Assembly: GCF_002288925.2 (NCBI RefSeq)
Contig: NW_022098058.1
Span: 1,312,021-1,376,020 of the forward strand
Source of the DNA: Delphinapterus leucas
Lineage: Eukaryota; Chordata; Mammalia; Artiodactyla; Monodontidae
Direction of reading: 5' to 3'
Length of the DNA: 64,000 nucleotides
Shown here: in pieces, positions 36,171-45,357 of the stretch
How positions within the stretch are numbered: the stretch's first letter is position 1
How the letters are laid out: every line of letters starts with the position of its first letter
Program-made: the position numbers and the translations under genes
Notes under the pieces: model-generated
Seen by the model: the letters and a program-made list of their open reading frames with translations, nothing else
Database searches by the model: none
What the model was told of the DNA's origin: nothing

Positions 36171-36429
36171 ATACTTCTCTGTGATCTTCTTCAATACCTT
36201 GTCTTCTTCCCCCCAATTCTAGGCTTACGCCATTAAGAAGATGGCCTAAAATGAATATGGATGTGTAATAAAAAAATAAAACACGAAAATCAATCACTAC
36301 ATTTCTATTTTCATTTTCTATTAAGATGAAATGGAAATGGGAATTCTGAATAAATGCAGAACAGACCATTATGTCTAACAGCAAGACGAATTAGAGCCCA
36401 GGATAGTGGAGAGCACCTGCAAATAAGAT

Positions 36430-37620
36430 TACCAAACACTATCAGGGATCTTTGAGGGAATTGTGAAAAATAGGATAGGCGCCATAAAGCTGGAGATGGG
36501 CAAACGTTCTGATTTTCAAGAGGGGAAAGAAGTTCGAGCTTGCCAGTTCCAGACTGAGAATATGGTGTCACTCTCAGGCATGGTTCCTGAACAGATTCAT
36601 AAAGGGACACTTGTGAACACCTTGGACAGAAAGCAACATCGCTTTGGAGCCAGCACAGGGTCACCAAGAACAAGTCATATTAAATTCATTTCATTTTCTT
36701 CTCTCTGACAAGGCTCCTAGCCTAGTGGATGAGAGAAATATAGCAGATAAAATATATACAGTGCAATGATGGGGTGGGCAGTGAAAAGGGCTAATTCAAC
36801 CCTTGGGCTATATTAATAGAAGCATTACATACACCATAAAGGAAGTGATAGTGGTTTTCTTTCTCCAACCACATTTAAAGAGTCGCATTTAGAACTCAGT
36901 ATCACTCTTAAAGAAGGCTTTTGACAGTACAATCTTTTGGAGGTCTATTTGGCAAAATCTCTTCAAAAGCATAAAGCTCTAATCCAGATTACTGGTATCT
37001 GTTGAAAAATTGAAAGATCTGGCTGGGCCTACATTCTAAGTGGTAACAACTGGTTGAACCCAAGTAGTGACTGCCCATTTGGACAGGACATGTGCTCTCG
37101 GGCCGACCATAACTACCACCTCTTCTTATGTTGCCCTGGTTGAGGCAGTGGGCCGGCTGCCACAAATCATCTTACTTAGCCAGCTTCACTCACTTATTCT
37201 ACCTGCCAAGTACTCAAAGGCACTGGAGTTTGCAACCCGGGATGCAGTAGATCCCAAGGTGAGTGAAGATGATAAAGCAGCAGTGAACCATCTTATATGA
37301 GCAAATGGGAGATAATCATAGTCCCTGGGTTATGATCGGAGTCTCCAAACACCCAATGGGCAGTCATGGGAAAGAAGCATCTGTCTTGTTCTATGAAGTC
37401 CCAAGGTATAGAACCAAAAGGTGGATTAGAGACATACTTAACCCAACATAAAAACTGCTTACAACAGCCAGAGTGGTCCAAAAATAGAATATGTGGGCTT
37501 GGAAAGTGGTGAGTTCTCTACCACTGGAAACGTGCAAGCATGTGGTGTACTACTGCGTTGCAGGTATATAATCAAAGGGATTCAAGTATCTGAGTAGGCA
37601 AGAGAAGGCGTGAGCCTGAA
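36430..37620 (+). mobile_element. Ancient L3/CR1 fragment, about 1.2 kb
   Basis: cagggtcaccaagaacaagt, then aaggcttttgacagtacaat (a decayed 'FDKVSH'-type polymerase stretch), ggtaacaactggttgaaccc, acttaacccaacataaaaac, tacaacagccagagtggtcc and tggtgagttctctaccactg follow the CR1/L3 3' region in order. Strongly decayed. Open frames inside it (for example 37067-37300) are remnants or chance. Confidence 0.6.
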
Positions 37621-38059
37621 ATTTTTCACAATAGGAAAAAAAAAGCTGTTTTAAAACATTCCCCTTTAAAGAAAAAAAAAATTCCCCTTTGTTAGGTCAG
37701 TAAATGCTTCAAAAAGAGAAAAAAGGGACTAGGCCAACAAAGAACTCAGTATCATTTTTAAAAATCAAAAGTTCCCCTCACAAAATGCACAGAGGACAAA
37801 ATCTGTCAAACTAGGTGGAGTGTTTGTGGCAAACTGGCCAGATGATACCGAAGGTAATTGGCATCAGGCATTATTTTTGGTGATTGGTCAAACGCTCTTC
37901 AGAGGCCAGCGACAAAGGCAAGGGAGGAAAGTAAGAGGGTAAACAATGGGCCGTGATCGAGAGGCCGCCGGTCCCCACCACAAAACTGCCATCTGCTACT
38001 GACATCAATCCTTCAAGGGGCAGCTTCAGGCAAACAATGTATCGGGGACACTGGGCCTG

Positions 38060-38160
38060 GAAGAAAACCAGCTGCCTTCACATTTCCCACCTTGTGACCT
38101 TGGGCAAGTCATTTAACACTACAAGGCCTCAGTTTCCTCATCTCTAAAACTGAGCTCCTA
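38060..38160 (+). mobile_element. MIR core
   Basis: ttgtgaccttgggcaagtca, tttaacactacaaggcctca and gtttcctcatctctaaaact, a well preserved MIR core. Confidence 0.8.
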
Positions 38161-38164
38161 CAGA

Positions 38165-40360
38165 CTCTGTCTGTATTTTGTGTAGGCCAAGAGTGGTGAG
38201 GTCTGGGAGTGAGCCACGGAAACAGCTGAGCCCTGAACACACGTCAATAGTTATGATGATGATGAACAAAGAGAATTTTGACAGAAAAGATTCCGGACAA
38301 TTTCGGGCACAATAGCATCCTGACCTAAATCGTGTGGGTGTCAACCCTAAAGGAATAAAATTAAACTCTTTTAACTAGAATGCAGAGACATTTAGAGTCT
38401 GGAAGAGACAAGATCATTTGGACAAATTTCCTGCTGAAATGCATTACCTTGTCCTTGCTAATTAGTTGTTAAAATAAAGGCAAAAAATAAAAAGTAAAAG
38501 AATCAGCCAGAGCTATAAATGCTTAATTGATCCTCAAGCAAAGTTCACGGGCCCAGTGGTGGCAATCCTTCAAAAATGAGATGAGCACATTTTCTACCAA
38601 GACGATGCTTATAAAAACTCCAGACTGTCCCAAACTCACCATACCCTTCTCTCTTATGGCACTTTTCATGGGAAACTCAGTTTTAAAAAACAGTAATAAT
38701 CAGCCAGTCTTACAAAGCATAAACTTCCTAAAAAGTGTGCAGGCAAAGGCTGAAACCAGGCTTTGTATTGAACACTCGAGAGAATTCAGATCTCTGACCA
38801 ATAAAGGGCGGGTATCTAAATTTTCAGGAACGCTGAAACATTGTAAATCACTGTCTTCTACACTGAACTGAAAACTAAAGAGGAGGAGCCCAGGGAAGAG
38901 CAGGGTTTTCTGCTCATTTCTTCCTGGGGTCTACTGAGGGGTGATCAGCACACCAGGTTTGAGCAGAACTGAAAGGCACAAGACGGTTGGCGAGACTGGA
39001 AAAAAACAAAGCTCTCCCCTGATGGCTGCTCCCCTCCCAAAGTTTCCCAAGCATCTGAAGCGTGTACAGCAGCTGTGATGTGCAGCCTCCCACCGCTCCT
39101 GCGGAGGCCACCCCACTTCCTGGGTCACTGAGCCTTGAGCTGCAGCAGCACCTAGAAGCAGGTGTGGAACCTCAGGCTGCCGGAGCCCCACATAACCAGC
39201 TTGCTCAACAGTCCACCTATAACCCCAGGGGCAGGCATCAGCAGCCCCGAAGATGTATTTTGTCTTTACTCTTTCTTCAGGAGACCACAACACACCCTGT
39301 GTTGCAGCAAGGAGAACTGTGACCAGAAAGAAAACATATGCCAAGAGGCCAGGCCCAGGCTTCTCTTAGAGTACATCCTAAGAGAAGGGGTGAGCATGGT
39401 GGATGGTGCTTTCAGGTTTTCCTTGCCAAGGCTGAGCCTAGAACTCATGAGGGTGGGAGAAGCTCCAGTCTGGCCTAAATAAGGATTCTGCCTGAATCTG
39501 TCTATACGATTGTGTCCGGTTTCCTCTTTCCCCTTGCTAGTGTGGATTGAGAGGAGTGTGCACCCAGTGAGTAGCACTAAAGTTGGAACAAGCAGTCAGA
39601 GGTCACCTCATCCTCCTGGCAAGCTTTCCCTGACACTACGGAAGCCAGGCAGCGCCTACCAGCCAGCACACTGAGCTGTTGGCTTTCAGTGAAGGCTGAT
39701 GACCCTAAACGCTAGTGCACAGACGGTGATCGGGGCTGCACACTGCGAGACAATACATTTTCTGCACTGAGCTTCCTCTTTATGCCTAAATGCCTGCATT
39801 AGTTTGGATCAATATGCTCCATAACAGTTAATCCATGGCAACCCAGTCCAGCTGAGAGTCACCGACAAAGAAGTACAGCCCAGGGATGCTGCTTCCCTGA
39901 GCACATTCATGTGAATTCCAGCCCAGAGAAAGGGACAGAGGCAAAGCAATGACAAAAACCAGAAAGGAGAGAGAAAAAAACCCAGATCATTAAAAAAAAT
40001 AAATCAAATTAAGGGGTTTTTTGCATGGCGGGGGGAGGAGGCAGTGACTGCCAAAATGGCCTTAGAGTGACATGTCATGGCCAAGATGATGGAGTATCCG
40101 CGACACTCCTAAAGCAGGGCGTAGGATCCTCCTCACACACCTGCAATGCAGTGATCGCCGCCCGTTCTACAATCCGTACTCCCAGCGCCAGCGCTCTCTG
40201 TGGTTGAAACCAGTCCGGACTTGTGCGGCTGCCACTGTTCCTCCTCACAATAAGATTATTGATGCATAACAGCATTTCATGATGGCAGGGAGGAAAAGGG
40301 AAAAAAGCCAAAGCAAGAGAAGAAGGAAAGGGGAGGGGAGGCATGACTCCCCAGCCCAAA
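38165..40360. other. SRGAP3: Promoter-proximal intron 1 sequence, repeat-poor
   Basis: No transposon recognised over about 2.2 kb next to exon 1. A minus-strand frame of 137 codons (38931-39344) begins with a hydrophobic stretch but has no recognised domain. Repeat depletion next to a developmental gene's first exon suggests regulatory content, which is inference. Confidence 0.5.
40090..40215. promoter_or_regulatory. SRGAP3: CpG-enriched patch just inside intron 1
   Basis: About eleven CG dinucleotides in about 130 bases (tatccgcgacactc, tgatcgccgcccgttc, cccagcgccagcgctc), 150-280 bases downstream of the exon 1 donor. It could be part of a small promoter-associated CpG domain or an intronic enhancer. 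No specific factor site is claimed. Confidence 0.3.
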
Positions 40361-40366
40361 TCTCAC
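40361..40366 (-). other. SRGAP3: SRGAP3 exon 1 splice donor
   Basis: On the minus strand the exon ends ATAAAAG and the intron begins GTGAGA, a strong donor. It splits a codon after its first base (phase 1). The next codon in SRGAP3 is Glu (GAx), consistent with the retained G. Confidence 0.9.
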
Positions 40367-40433
40367 CTTTTATTTGGGCTTCATATTCGGCAATGATCTC
40401 TTTGTCTTTCTTGAACTTAGTTTGAGATGACAT
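40367..40433 (-). CDS. SRGAP3: SRGAP3 coding exon 1 (partial CDS, start codon to first donor)
   Basis: SRGAP3 (srGAP3, WRP, MEGAP) is a cytoplasmic and membrane-bending Rho-family GAP in the SLIT-ROBO pathway. It has F-BAR, RhoGAP (acting on Rac1) and SH3 domains and works in neuronal migration and spine formation. This exon encodes residues 1-22, beginning MSSQTKFKKDKEII and continuing AEYEAQIK, the start of the first F-BAR helix. Ser2-Ser3-Gln4-Thr5 and EAQIK distinguish it from the paralogues as I recall them: SRGAP1 starts MSTPSR with ESQVK, and SRGAP2 starts MTSPAK with DTQVK. The start context is gaagATGt, with A at -3. No ATG lies between the uORFs and this start. The reading continues into intron as GEIWAGES, so translation past 40367 is not protein. 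No damage is seen. All later exons lie outside the window, beyond position 1. Confidence 0.93.
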
Positions 40434-40755
40434 CTTCCAATGTGGCCAAAGGCACTGACAGGCTGTTGGATTTATTGCTCCTTTTCTTCCCGAGTCCTCC
40501 CTCCAGCCCTGGTAATCACACGGCTCTGGTCGATTTCACAGGTGTAGGGACAAATCTCTTTCACTGGCTGCAGAGCCAGGGGAAAAAATCCCTCTTGTTC
40601 TCAGAGGAAAATTCTCTTTACTCGCTGAAAAATGTCTGTAGTAGCTTGGTCTGGCCAAGTCCTCTTGACCAGAAGAAGAACCACCACCCTAGGAGCACGG
40701 TAACCTGCCTGATATTTTCAAGATTTTTCTTCCAAAAAAATAATATAACCAAGAG

Positions 40756-40881
40756 CACTCACTCACCCCACTCACACACACACACACACACAAACACACT
40801 TATGGGTGTACTCACACACTCATCCGGACATGCACACACACAGTTGTGAAGCACACACACACCCTCACACCCGCTCACCCG

Positions 40882-40914
<33 letters not shown>

Positions 40915-40919
40915 CCACG
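40756..40919. repeat. Compound (CA)n microsatellite in the SRGAP3 leader
   Basis: Two main CA runs (about 40772-40798 and 40883-40913) are joined by imperfect CA-rich sequence including cccgctcacccgctcac. On the mRNA strand this is a GU-rich tract. Confidence 0.95.
40759..40914 (-). other. Upstream ORF, 51 codons, through the GT microsatellite
   Basis: On the minus strand the ATG at 40914-40912 opens a frame of alternating Cys-Val codons (TGT GTG). It passes through ERVSGCEGV, CPDECVSTPIS and a second Cys-Val run, then stops at TGA 40761-40759, 325 nt before the SRGAP3 ATG. If transcribed it is a plausible translational regulator. Its frame depends on the repeat length, because a change of one dinucleotide unit shifts it. 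Only the sequence is seen; translation is untested. Confidence 0.45.
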
Positions 40920-40948
40920 AGAGGCGCGGCACCTCCTTGGTCCTGCAG

Positions 40949-41023
40949 TCAGCCTCCGGCTGGCTTTCGAAGGCTCTCTGCTAAGGAGATGGTCAGGTTG
41001 CCAAAGAGCCGGTCATCTCGCAT
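40949..41023 (-). other. Upstream ORF, 24 codons
   Basis: ATG at 41023-41021 reads MRDDRLFGNLTIS and on to a TGA at 40951-40949. A second ATG at 41016 in another frame makes a 7-codon ORF ending at 40993. Two more 3-codon uORFs start at 40831 and 40823. Presence in the mRNA depends on the true start site. Confidence 0.4.
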
Positions 41024-41204
41024 CCTCCCTCCCTTCTGCGCCTTTGGTCCTATGTACAGTGAGGCTCAAAGCCAGGAGAGCGAGGTGGAAGTTCTCCTGC
41101 TGCAAGGCTTAAGCTCGGGGTGAACAGGGGGCCGGACTGCTCGCCCTGCGGGGCTGGCCAAGCGCTCCCCCCACCGCTCTCGTCACCAAGCTCCACCTCC
41201 TGGA

Positions 41205-41211
41205 TTTTATA
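41205..41211 (-). promoter_or_regulatory. SRGAP3: TATA-like box, candidate SRGAP3 core promoter
   Basis: The minus strand reads gttaTATAAAAtccagg in the immediate upstream sequence context. This is the only good TATA match seen upstream of exon 1. Downstream, 40920-41180 holds about 16 CG dinucleotides in 260 bases, a small CpG-rich domain consistent with a promoter. A start near 41180 is predicted from the usual 30-base spacing; this is inference. Confidence 0.45.
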
Positions 41212-41585
41212 ACAACTGACACATTGTAGCCTACAGGAGAGCAGAACTCACTGCAAGCAAAAAGGGGAAGAAACATTCACAAAAGGGAAGGAGGCAGGAA
41301 AAAGGACTGGGCTGGGGAGGCCTGAGAGGCCCCTGCAAACTCCTACCATTAGCAGTTGGGTTAGGGATTTTTCCTCCAAAAACTCCAAAAGGTCCACCTT
41401 TTCTTTGCAACATGCAATTTAATTCAATTTCTCAAAGCAATGGCTATGTGACAGTTTGTCACTCTGCCGGATCGTCTAGCAGAGGAGAGGGGCTGACCCA
41501 TGTAGGCAACCTCATTAATATTTGTTGAGCATTATGGGGTGGCAGGGACAATGCCAGGCGTCTCAGACACACAGCTTTGCACAGC
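41212..41585. other. Upstream flank, no repeat recognised
   Basis: Directly upstream of the candidate promoter. An L2-like end motif is possible at 41515-41560 (aatatttgttgagcattatg). Otherwise unique. Confidence 0.4.
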
Positions 41586-41589
41586 TGTT

Positions 41590-41700
41590 GGGAGCAGGCT
41601 TGCTGGAAACCCAGCCACCTCAGGGTCTTGTGGGGCTTTGGGCAAATCAATAACTCATTGAGCCTCAGTTTCCTCACCAGTAAAATGGGTTCTCTTTGGG
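41590..41700 (+). mobile_element. MIR core
   Basis: ttgtggggctttgggcaaat, tgagcctcagtttcctcacc and agtaaaatgggttctc. Confidence 0.7.
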
Positions 41701-41704
41701 GGCT

Positions 41705-42130
41705 TTTTCATTCTTTCTTTCAACAAATATTTACTTTACGCTTAATACAGGTCAGGCACCGTTCTGGGTATGGGAACACAGCAATGATCAAACTAGGCCC
41801 CCCCCCCCAAAAAAAAGAAAAAAAATCCCCACCCTCCTGGAGCTCCAGGGTGTCCACATCACCCAACTCTGGGAAGTCAACACCAGTCATGGTAATATTC
41901 TCAGTAAAAGCAGCCCCGAGCAGAACTCAGAATGCATTGTGAATGGTGCCTCCTGGAGTTGTGCAAGGCGAGAGGCCCTGGGAGGGGAAGATGAAAGATA
42001 AACAAGATGAGAAAGTTATATAATATGGTAGAAGATGATAAGTGCTGTGAGGAAAAAACATTGCAGGGTAAGGGCCTTCCGGAATCAGGGAGCTCTTGGA
42101 GGCTCAAGTAAGAATGTGAGGCTGAGCTTA
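41705..42130 (-). mobile_element. L2, antisense
   Basis: tttcaacaaatatttacttt, gtcaggcaccgttctgggta and tcctggagctccagggtgtc, then aagtgctgtgaggaaaaaac and cattgcagggtaagggcctt. A C10/A8 homopolymer junction lies at about 41799-41816. Confidence 0.65.
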
Positions 42131-42134
42131 GTGC

Positions 42135-42305
42135 AGAGCCTGGTAATAAGTAAGTGAGAGCAATTCTTATTAACCATGATATCCCTCAACAACCTCACAG
42201 CATAGTATATGTGAAGGAACAGAGGCACAGGTATGGGAGGTGACTTACCCAAAGTCACCAGCATTCAAACCTAGGCTGTCTGACCCCAGATTCTGCCCGT
42301 GCAGA
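42135..42305 (-). mobile_element. MIR
   Basis: aacctcacagcatagtatat, gaacagaggcacaggtatgg, gtgacttacccaaagtcacc and ctaggctgtctgaccccaga. Confidence 0.65.
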
Positions 42306-42309
42306 TGTG

Positions 42310-43240
42310 CAAAGTCTCCTGCATTCTACTGGAGATTAAACCCATTTCACATGCAGTTAAGGCAGAATAAGATATGTTCTATAAAAATGAAATCAAGCAC
42401 TACAGGGTTGCTGCCACTGGAATTTCACATATTAAGATGGTCCTTAACATGTATTGTCTCCCGAATGTCGTATTTTCACAAATTTCTCAAAATAATCTTC
42501 CATTTGCCTTTTTCTGAGTGCATAATGAATGACTTGATTTGGGTTCAGAAGTAAATAGGTTATCCATGCCAGTCCATTGAGGCTTCCTAGAGAAAGTGAC
42601 AGCTGCAGCCATTCTCCCCAGGTCGGCATGGGGAGGTGAGGGGCACTCAGTACGAGCTGGAGCAAACAGTACAAGCCACAGTTGGGAATGCACGAGATCT
42701 GCTTGGAAAAAGCAAGCGAGAAGTCCAGCTGGCGAACCACAGGGCTTATTATAGCTTTGTGCCCAGAGACAGGAGGTCACAGAGTTCACAGGTAGATGCC
42801 ACTGGCCCACAGCCATCACCACTACCCCCCGCCTCTCCCTTCCCATAGGCACACTCAGGCCCTCTGCAGTCACCCTTTGGACCACTTTAAAACAGTGAAA
42901 GCCACACATGTTACCTGAGAAAGATGTGCTCAGAGATTAGCATCCCTGCCTCAAGCCTAGACTCTCAAAGGAAAATGGGAGCTAGTATCATGCATTTGGG
43001 GATGTGACAAACTGGATTCCCTGCCTGGCTCTGCCACTGACCAGCTCTGAACACTAGAGCAAGTGACTTAAACTGCGTGTTGCCTATTTGAGGCAGGAAC
43101 TAGCAAATGTCAGCTATTCTCTTCATTACTAAAATTTAAAATCCACAAAGATTTCTGGGAGACCCATGTGTAAGGACCTAAGCCACAGAAATGTCACAAA
43201 AAGCCATATAAAACTGAAATGAAGTATGGTATAGAGCTAG
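42310..43240. other. Upstream flank, no gene seen
   Basis: A diverged forward MIR lies at 43005-43085 (gcctggctctgccactgacc, aagtgacttaaactg). The rest is unrecognised. Confidence 0.45.
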
Positions 43241-43244
43241 GTGC

Positions 43245-43680
43245 TGAACAACAGAAGAAGCTGGGCTTCGGCATAAGACAGGTGGTGGGGCTTCCCTGGT
43301 GGTGCAGTGGTTGAGAGTCCGCCTGCCGATGCAGGGAACACGGGTTCGTGCCCCGGTCTGGGAAGATCCCACATGCCGCGGAGCGGCTGGGCCCGTGAGC
43401 CATGGCCACTGGGCCTGCGCGTCTGGAGCCTGTGCTCCGCAACGGGAGAGGCCACAACAGTGAAAGGCCCGCGTACCGCAAAAAAAAAAAAAAGACAGGT
43501 GGTGGTTTAAATTCTGGCTCTGCCATTCCAGCGTGTTGGGGGGCCTTAGGTAGCTTCTGTGCCTTCACTGAGTCTCAGTTTCCTCGTCCGTAAAATGGTG
43601 GGGATCTCACTCTTTGCACAGGATCCAGTGTGATCATGGGTTTAAAGTGCCTGGCACATAGCAGAGGTCCCATGCAGTAT
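43245..43680 (+). mobile_element. MIR split by a SINE
   Basis: After the SINE: taaattctggctctgccatt, gagtctcagtttcctcgtcc, gtaaaatggtggggatctca and agtgcctggcacatagcaga. The short 5' part precedes the SINE. Confidence 0.75.
43288..43492 (+). mobile_element. CHR SINE, short poly-A form, full length
   Basis: cttccctggtggtgcagtgg, cgggttcgtgccccggtctg, gagcggctgggcccgtgagc and gaggccacaacagtgaaagg, with a poly-A. Perfect 13-base target duplication agacaggtggtgg at 43275-43287 and 43493-43505. Confidence 0.96.
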
Positions 43681-43684
43681 TTCT

Positions 43685-44185
43685 TTTTAGGGTTCAACCA
43701 TGCTGGGTCTAGGACCAGAGATGGGGCTCCACACATGCCTGGGTTGGAAGCAGGAAGGGAGGAAAAAGAAAAAGAGAAAAAGAAAAAAAGCGTTGTGCCC
43801 CCTGCGAATACATCATAACACACCGTGAACCCACAGCATCCAGAATCTTCCTTCCCCAAGAAGAGGTGGTATGACCTGCTCTTTTCCTTCCACTCCTCCC
43901 CACAGCTCACCCCAATCTCCCAGCTGCCCTCTGTGACATTCTCTTCCATGTGGCCACTTTTTCCTCGCTATATGAGAACCAACTGCCATTCCTGATAATT
44001 ACCCTTCACATGGAAGAAACAGAAACCAGATTGCTCCAAAAATAAATGTGGTAGGCGGCAGGGCCAGGGGCTCTGCCATGTGATTTGATCTGTGCCAGCC
44101 CCACCCCCCAAGGATGGGAATAGCCCCTGGAGGGTATATTTCACTTCCCTCAGGCTCATTTCCTGGATTCTTTTAGATATTCCTG
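43685..44185. other. Upstream flank, no gene seen
   Basis: Contains an imperfect GAAAA-rich run at 43757-43790. No other element recognised. Confidence 0.45.
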
Positions 44186-44189
44186 AATT

Positions 44190-44460
44190 ATACTAATAGC
44201 TAATATTTATCAAGCCCTCACTCCATACAGGCACTGGGCCAAGTATTCTATATAGGTTTTATCACTGACATAGATTTTATCACTGGGTCAGGTGCTGTAA
44301 TCATCCTTGTTTTACAGATGGGGAAACAGGGGGACAGAGCAGTGAAGCAATTTGCCCAGGATCACACAACTGAATTGCATGCAAGCCCACATCCGGCCAT
44401 ATCAGAGCCCAAGGACTCAACCAGTACCCAATTCTATCCCAGAGCAATCAGCGTAGGAAT
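44190..44460 (-). mobile_element. MIR, with an internal repeat
   Basis: ccatacaggcactgggccaa, ttgttttacagatggggaaa and atttgcccaggatcacacaa. The segment gattttatcactg/ggttttatcactg is duplicated at 44256-44285. Confidence 0.75.
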
Positions 44461-44464
44461 AATT

Positions 44465-45085
44465 GCTGTCAAGTAGTAACATTTTTCTTCAATCAATATA
44501 GTGTTCAACCTGAAGTCTGCCATTAAAGAAAGAATTTAGAGTTTAAAATATAAGGAAAACATGTCACAAACAGCCATTGATGAAGCTTAAATCACAATTA
44601 CAGCTGAATAACACAAAACCCACTGAACTGGTTTCTTTTCCTGGTAGGAAAAAAAAAAAAAAGACTCTACTTGGAGGAAGAATGACCAGAATAGTTTTTA
44701 GTTTAAGGCAATTTTATTTTTCTGGTCAAATATGAAACACTCCCAAGATGACTAATAAAAGTTGATATCTTTTGTGACATTCTCCAATGCTACCAATTAA
44801 TGCATCCTTGGCTGGCTTGGTAAATAATTCTGCCCTTCAATCTCTGCTCTGCAAAATGAAAGCAACAGCAGAACTCAGCTAGTTAGTGCCAGAATTTGAT
44901 ACAGTTAATAGTGACGATAATAACATGTCTTGTCTGTATATATATACTGCTTTATATTTTATAAAGCCCTTTCATATCGTTTCTCTTATTTGGTCCTCAC
45001 AGTAACTCGGGGTGGGGAGGGGGTGGGGGGAAGAGGGGGGCAAGTGCAGCTGTTTTTAATCCCTGTTTGATAGGAGTAGATAAGT
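44465..45085. other. Upstream flank with a MIR scrap
   Basis: 44890-45010 resembles the 5' half of a reverse MIR (ataaagccctttcatatcgt, ttggtcctcacagtaactcg). A G-rich run lies at 45008-45045. Confidence 0.45.
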
Positions 45086-45090
45086 TGCAG

Positions 45091-45298
45091 GGTTTTGTTT
45101 GTTTGTTTGTTTGTTTTTGCAGTACACGGGCCTCTCACTGTTGTGGCCTCTCCCGTTGCGGAGCACAGGCTCCAGACGCGCAGGCTCATCAGCCATGGCT
45201 CATGGGCCCAGCTGCTCCGCGGCATGTGGGATCTTCCCAGACCGGGGCACGAACCCGTGTCCCCTGTCCTCTCAACCACTGCGCCACCAGGGAAGCCC
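45091..45298 (-). mobile_element. CHR SINE, short form, antisense, internal deletion
   Basis: Tail is (TTTG)n. The body has actgttgtggcctctcccgt, gggatcttcccagaccgggg and cactgcgccaccagggaagc. The 15 bases normally between the A and B boxes (catcggcaggcggac in this orientation) are missing between cccctgt and cctctcaacc. TSD aagttgcag at 45082-45090 and 45299-45307. Confidence 0.93.
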
Positions 45299-45357
45299 AA
45301 GTTGCAGTTTTAATGGAAGGATTATTTTATAACCTCAAGTATAATGATGGCCTTCCT

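Larger units (their letters stand above)
1..40366 (-). other. SRGAP3: SRGAP3 intron 1, 5' portion
   Basis: Everything downstream (in gene orientation) of the exon 1 donor belongs to the first intron of SRGAP3. The acceptor and exon 2 are not in the window: no frame continuing with an EIRTQL-like sequence was seen. In other mammals this intron is very long, which fits 40 kb without another exon. It consists of repeats and unremarkable unique sequence, annotated separately. Confidence 0.8.
40434..41180 (-). other. SRGAP3: Probable SRGAP3 5' untranslated region
   Basis: Runs from the main start codon to a start site inferred about 30 bases downstream of a TATA motif. The leader would be about 750 nt, uninterrupted by an obvious acceptor near the ATG. 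It is pyrimidine- and GT-rich on the mRNA strand and contains the microsatellite cluster and five upstream ATGs, all of which terminate before the main ATG. The true start site is not observed; a shorter leader or an upstream exon is possible. Confidence 0.5.

Noticed and set aside
37067..37300. 77-codon plus-strand frame followed by a donor-like ccaaggtgagtg
   Set aside because: Lies inside an L3/CR1 fossil. The donor-like string is not enough without an acceptor or a protein match.
38931..39344. 137-codon minus-strand frame with a signal-peptide-like start
   Set aside because: Hydrophobic start is isolated. The remainder is unlike any secreted protein I know, and another long frame overlaps it on the opposite strand.
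40760..40915. Regularly spaced CA repeats resembling an array
   Set aside because: Simple microsatellite without unique spacers, so not a CRISPR-type array, and the genome is mammalian.
40434..41123. Plus-strand frames of 140 and 105 codons opposite the SRGAP3 leader
   Set aside because: Antisense shadows through the CA microsatellite (His-Thr repeats). No independent support for an antisense gene.
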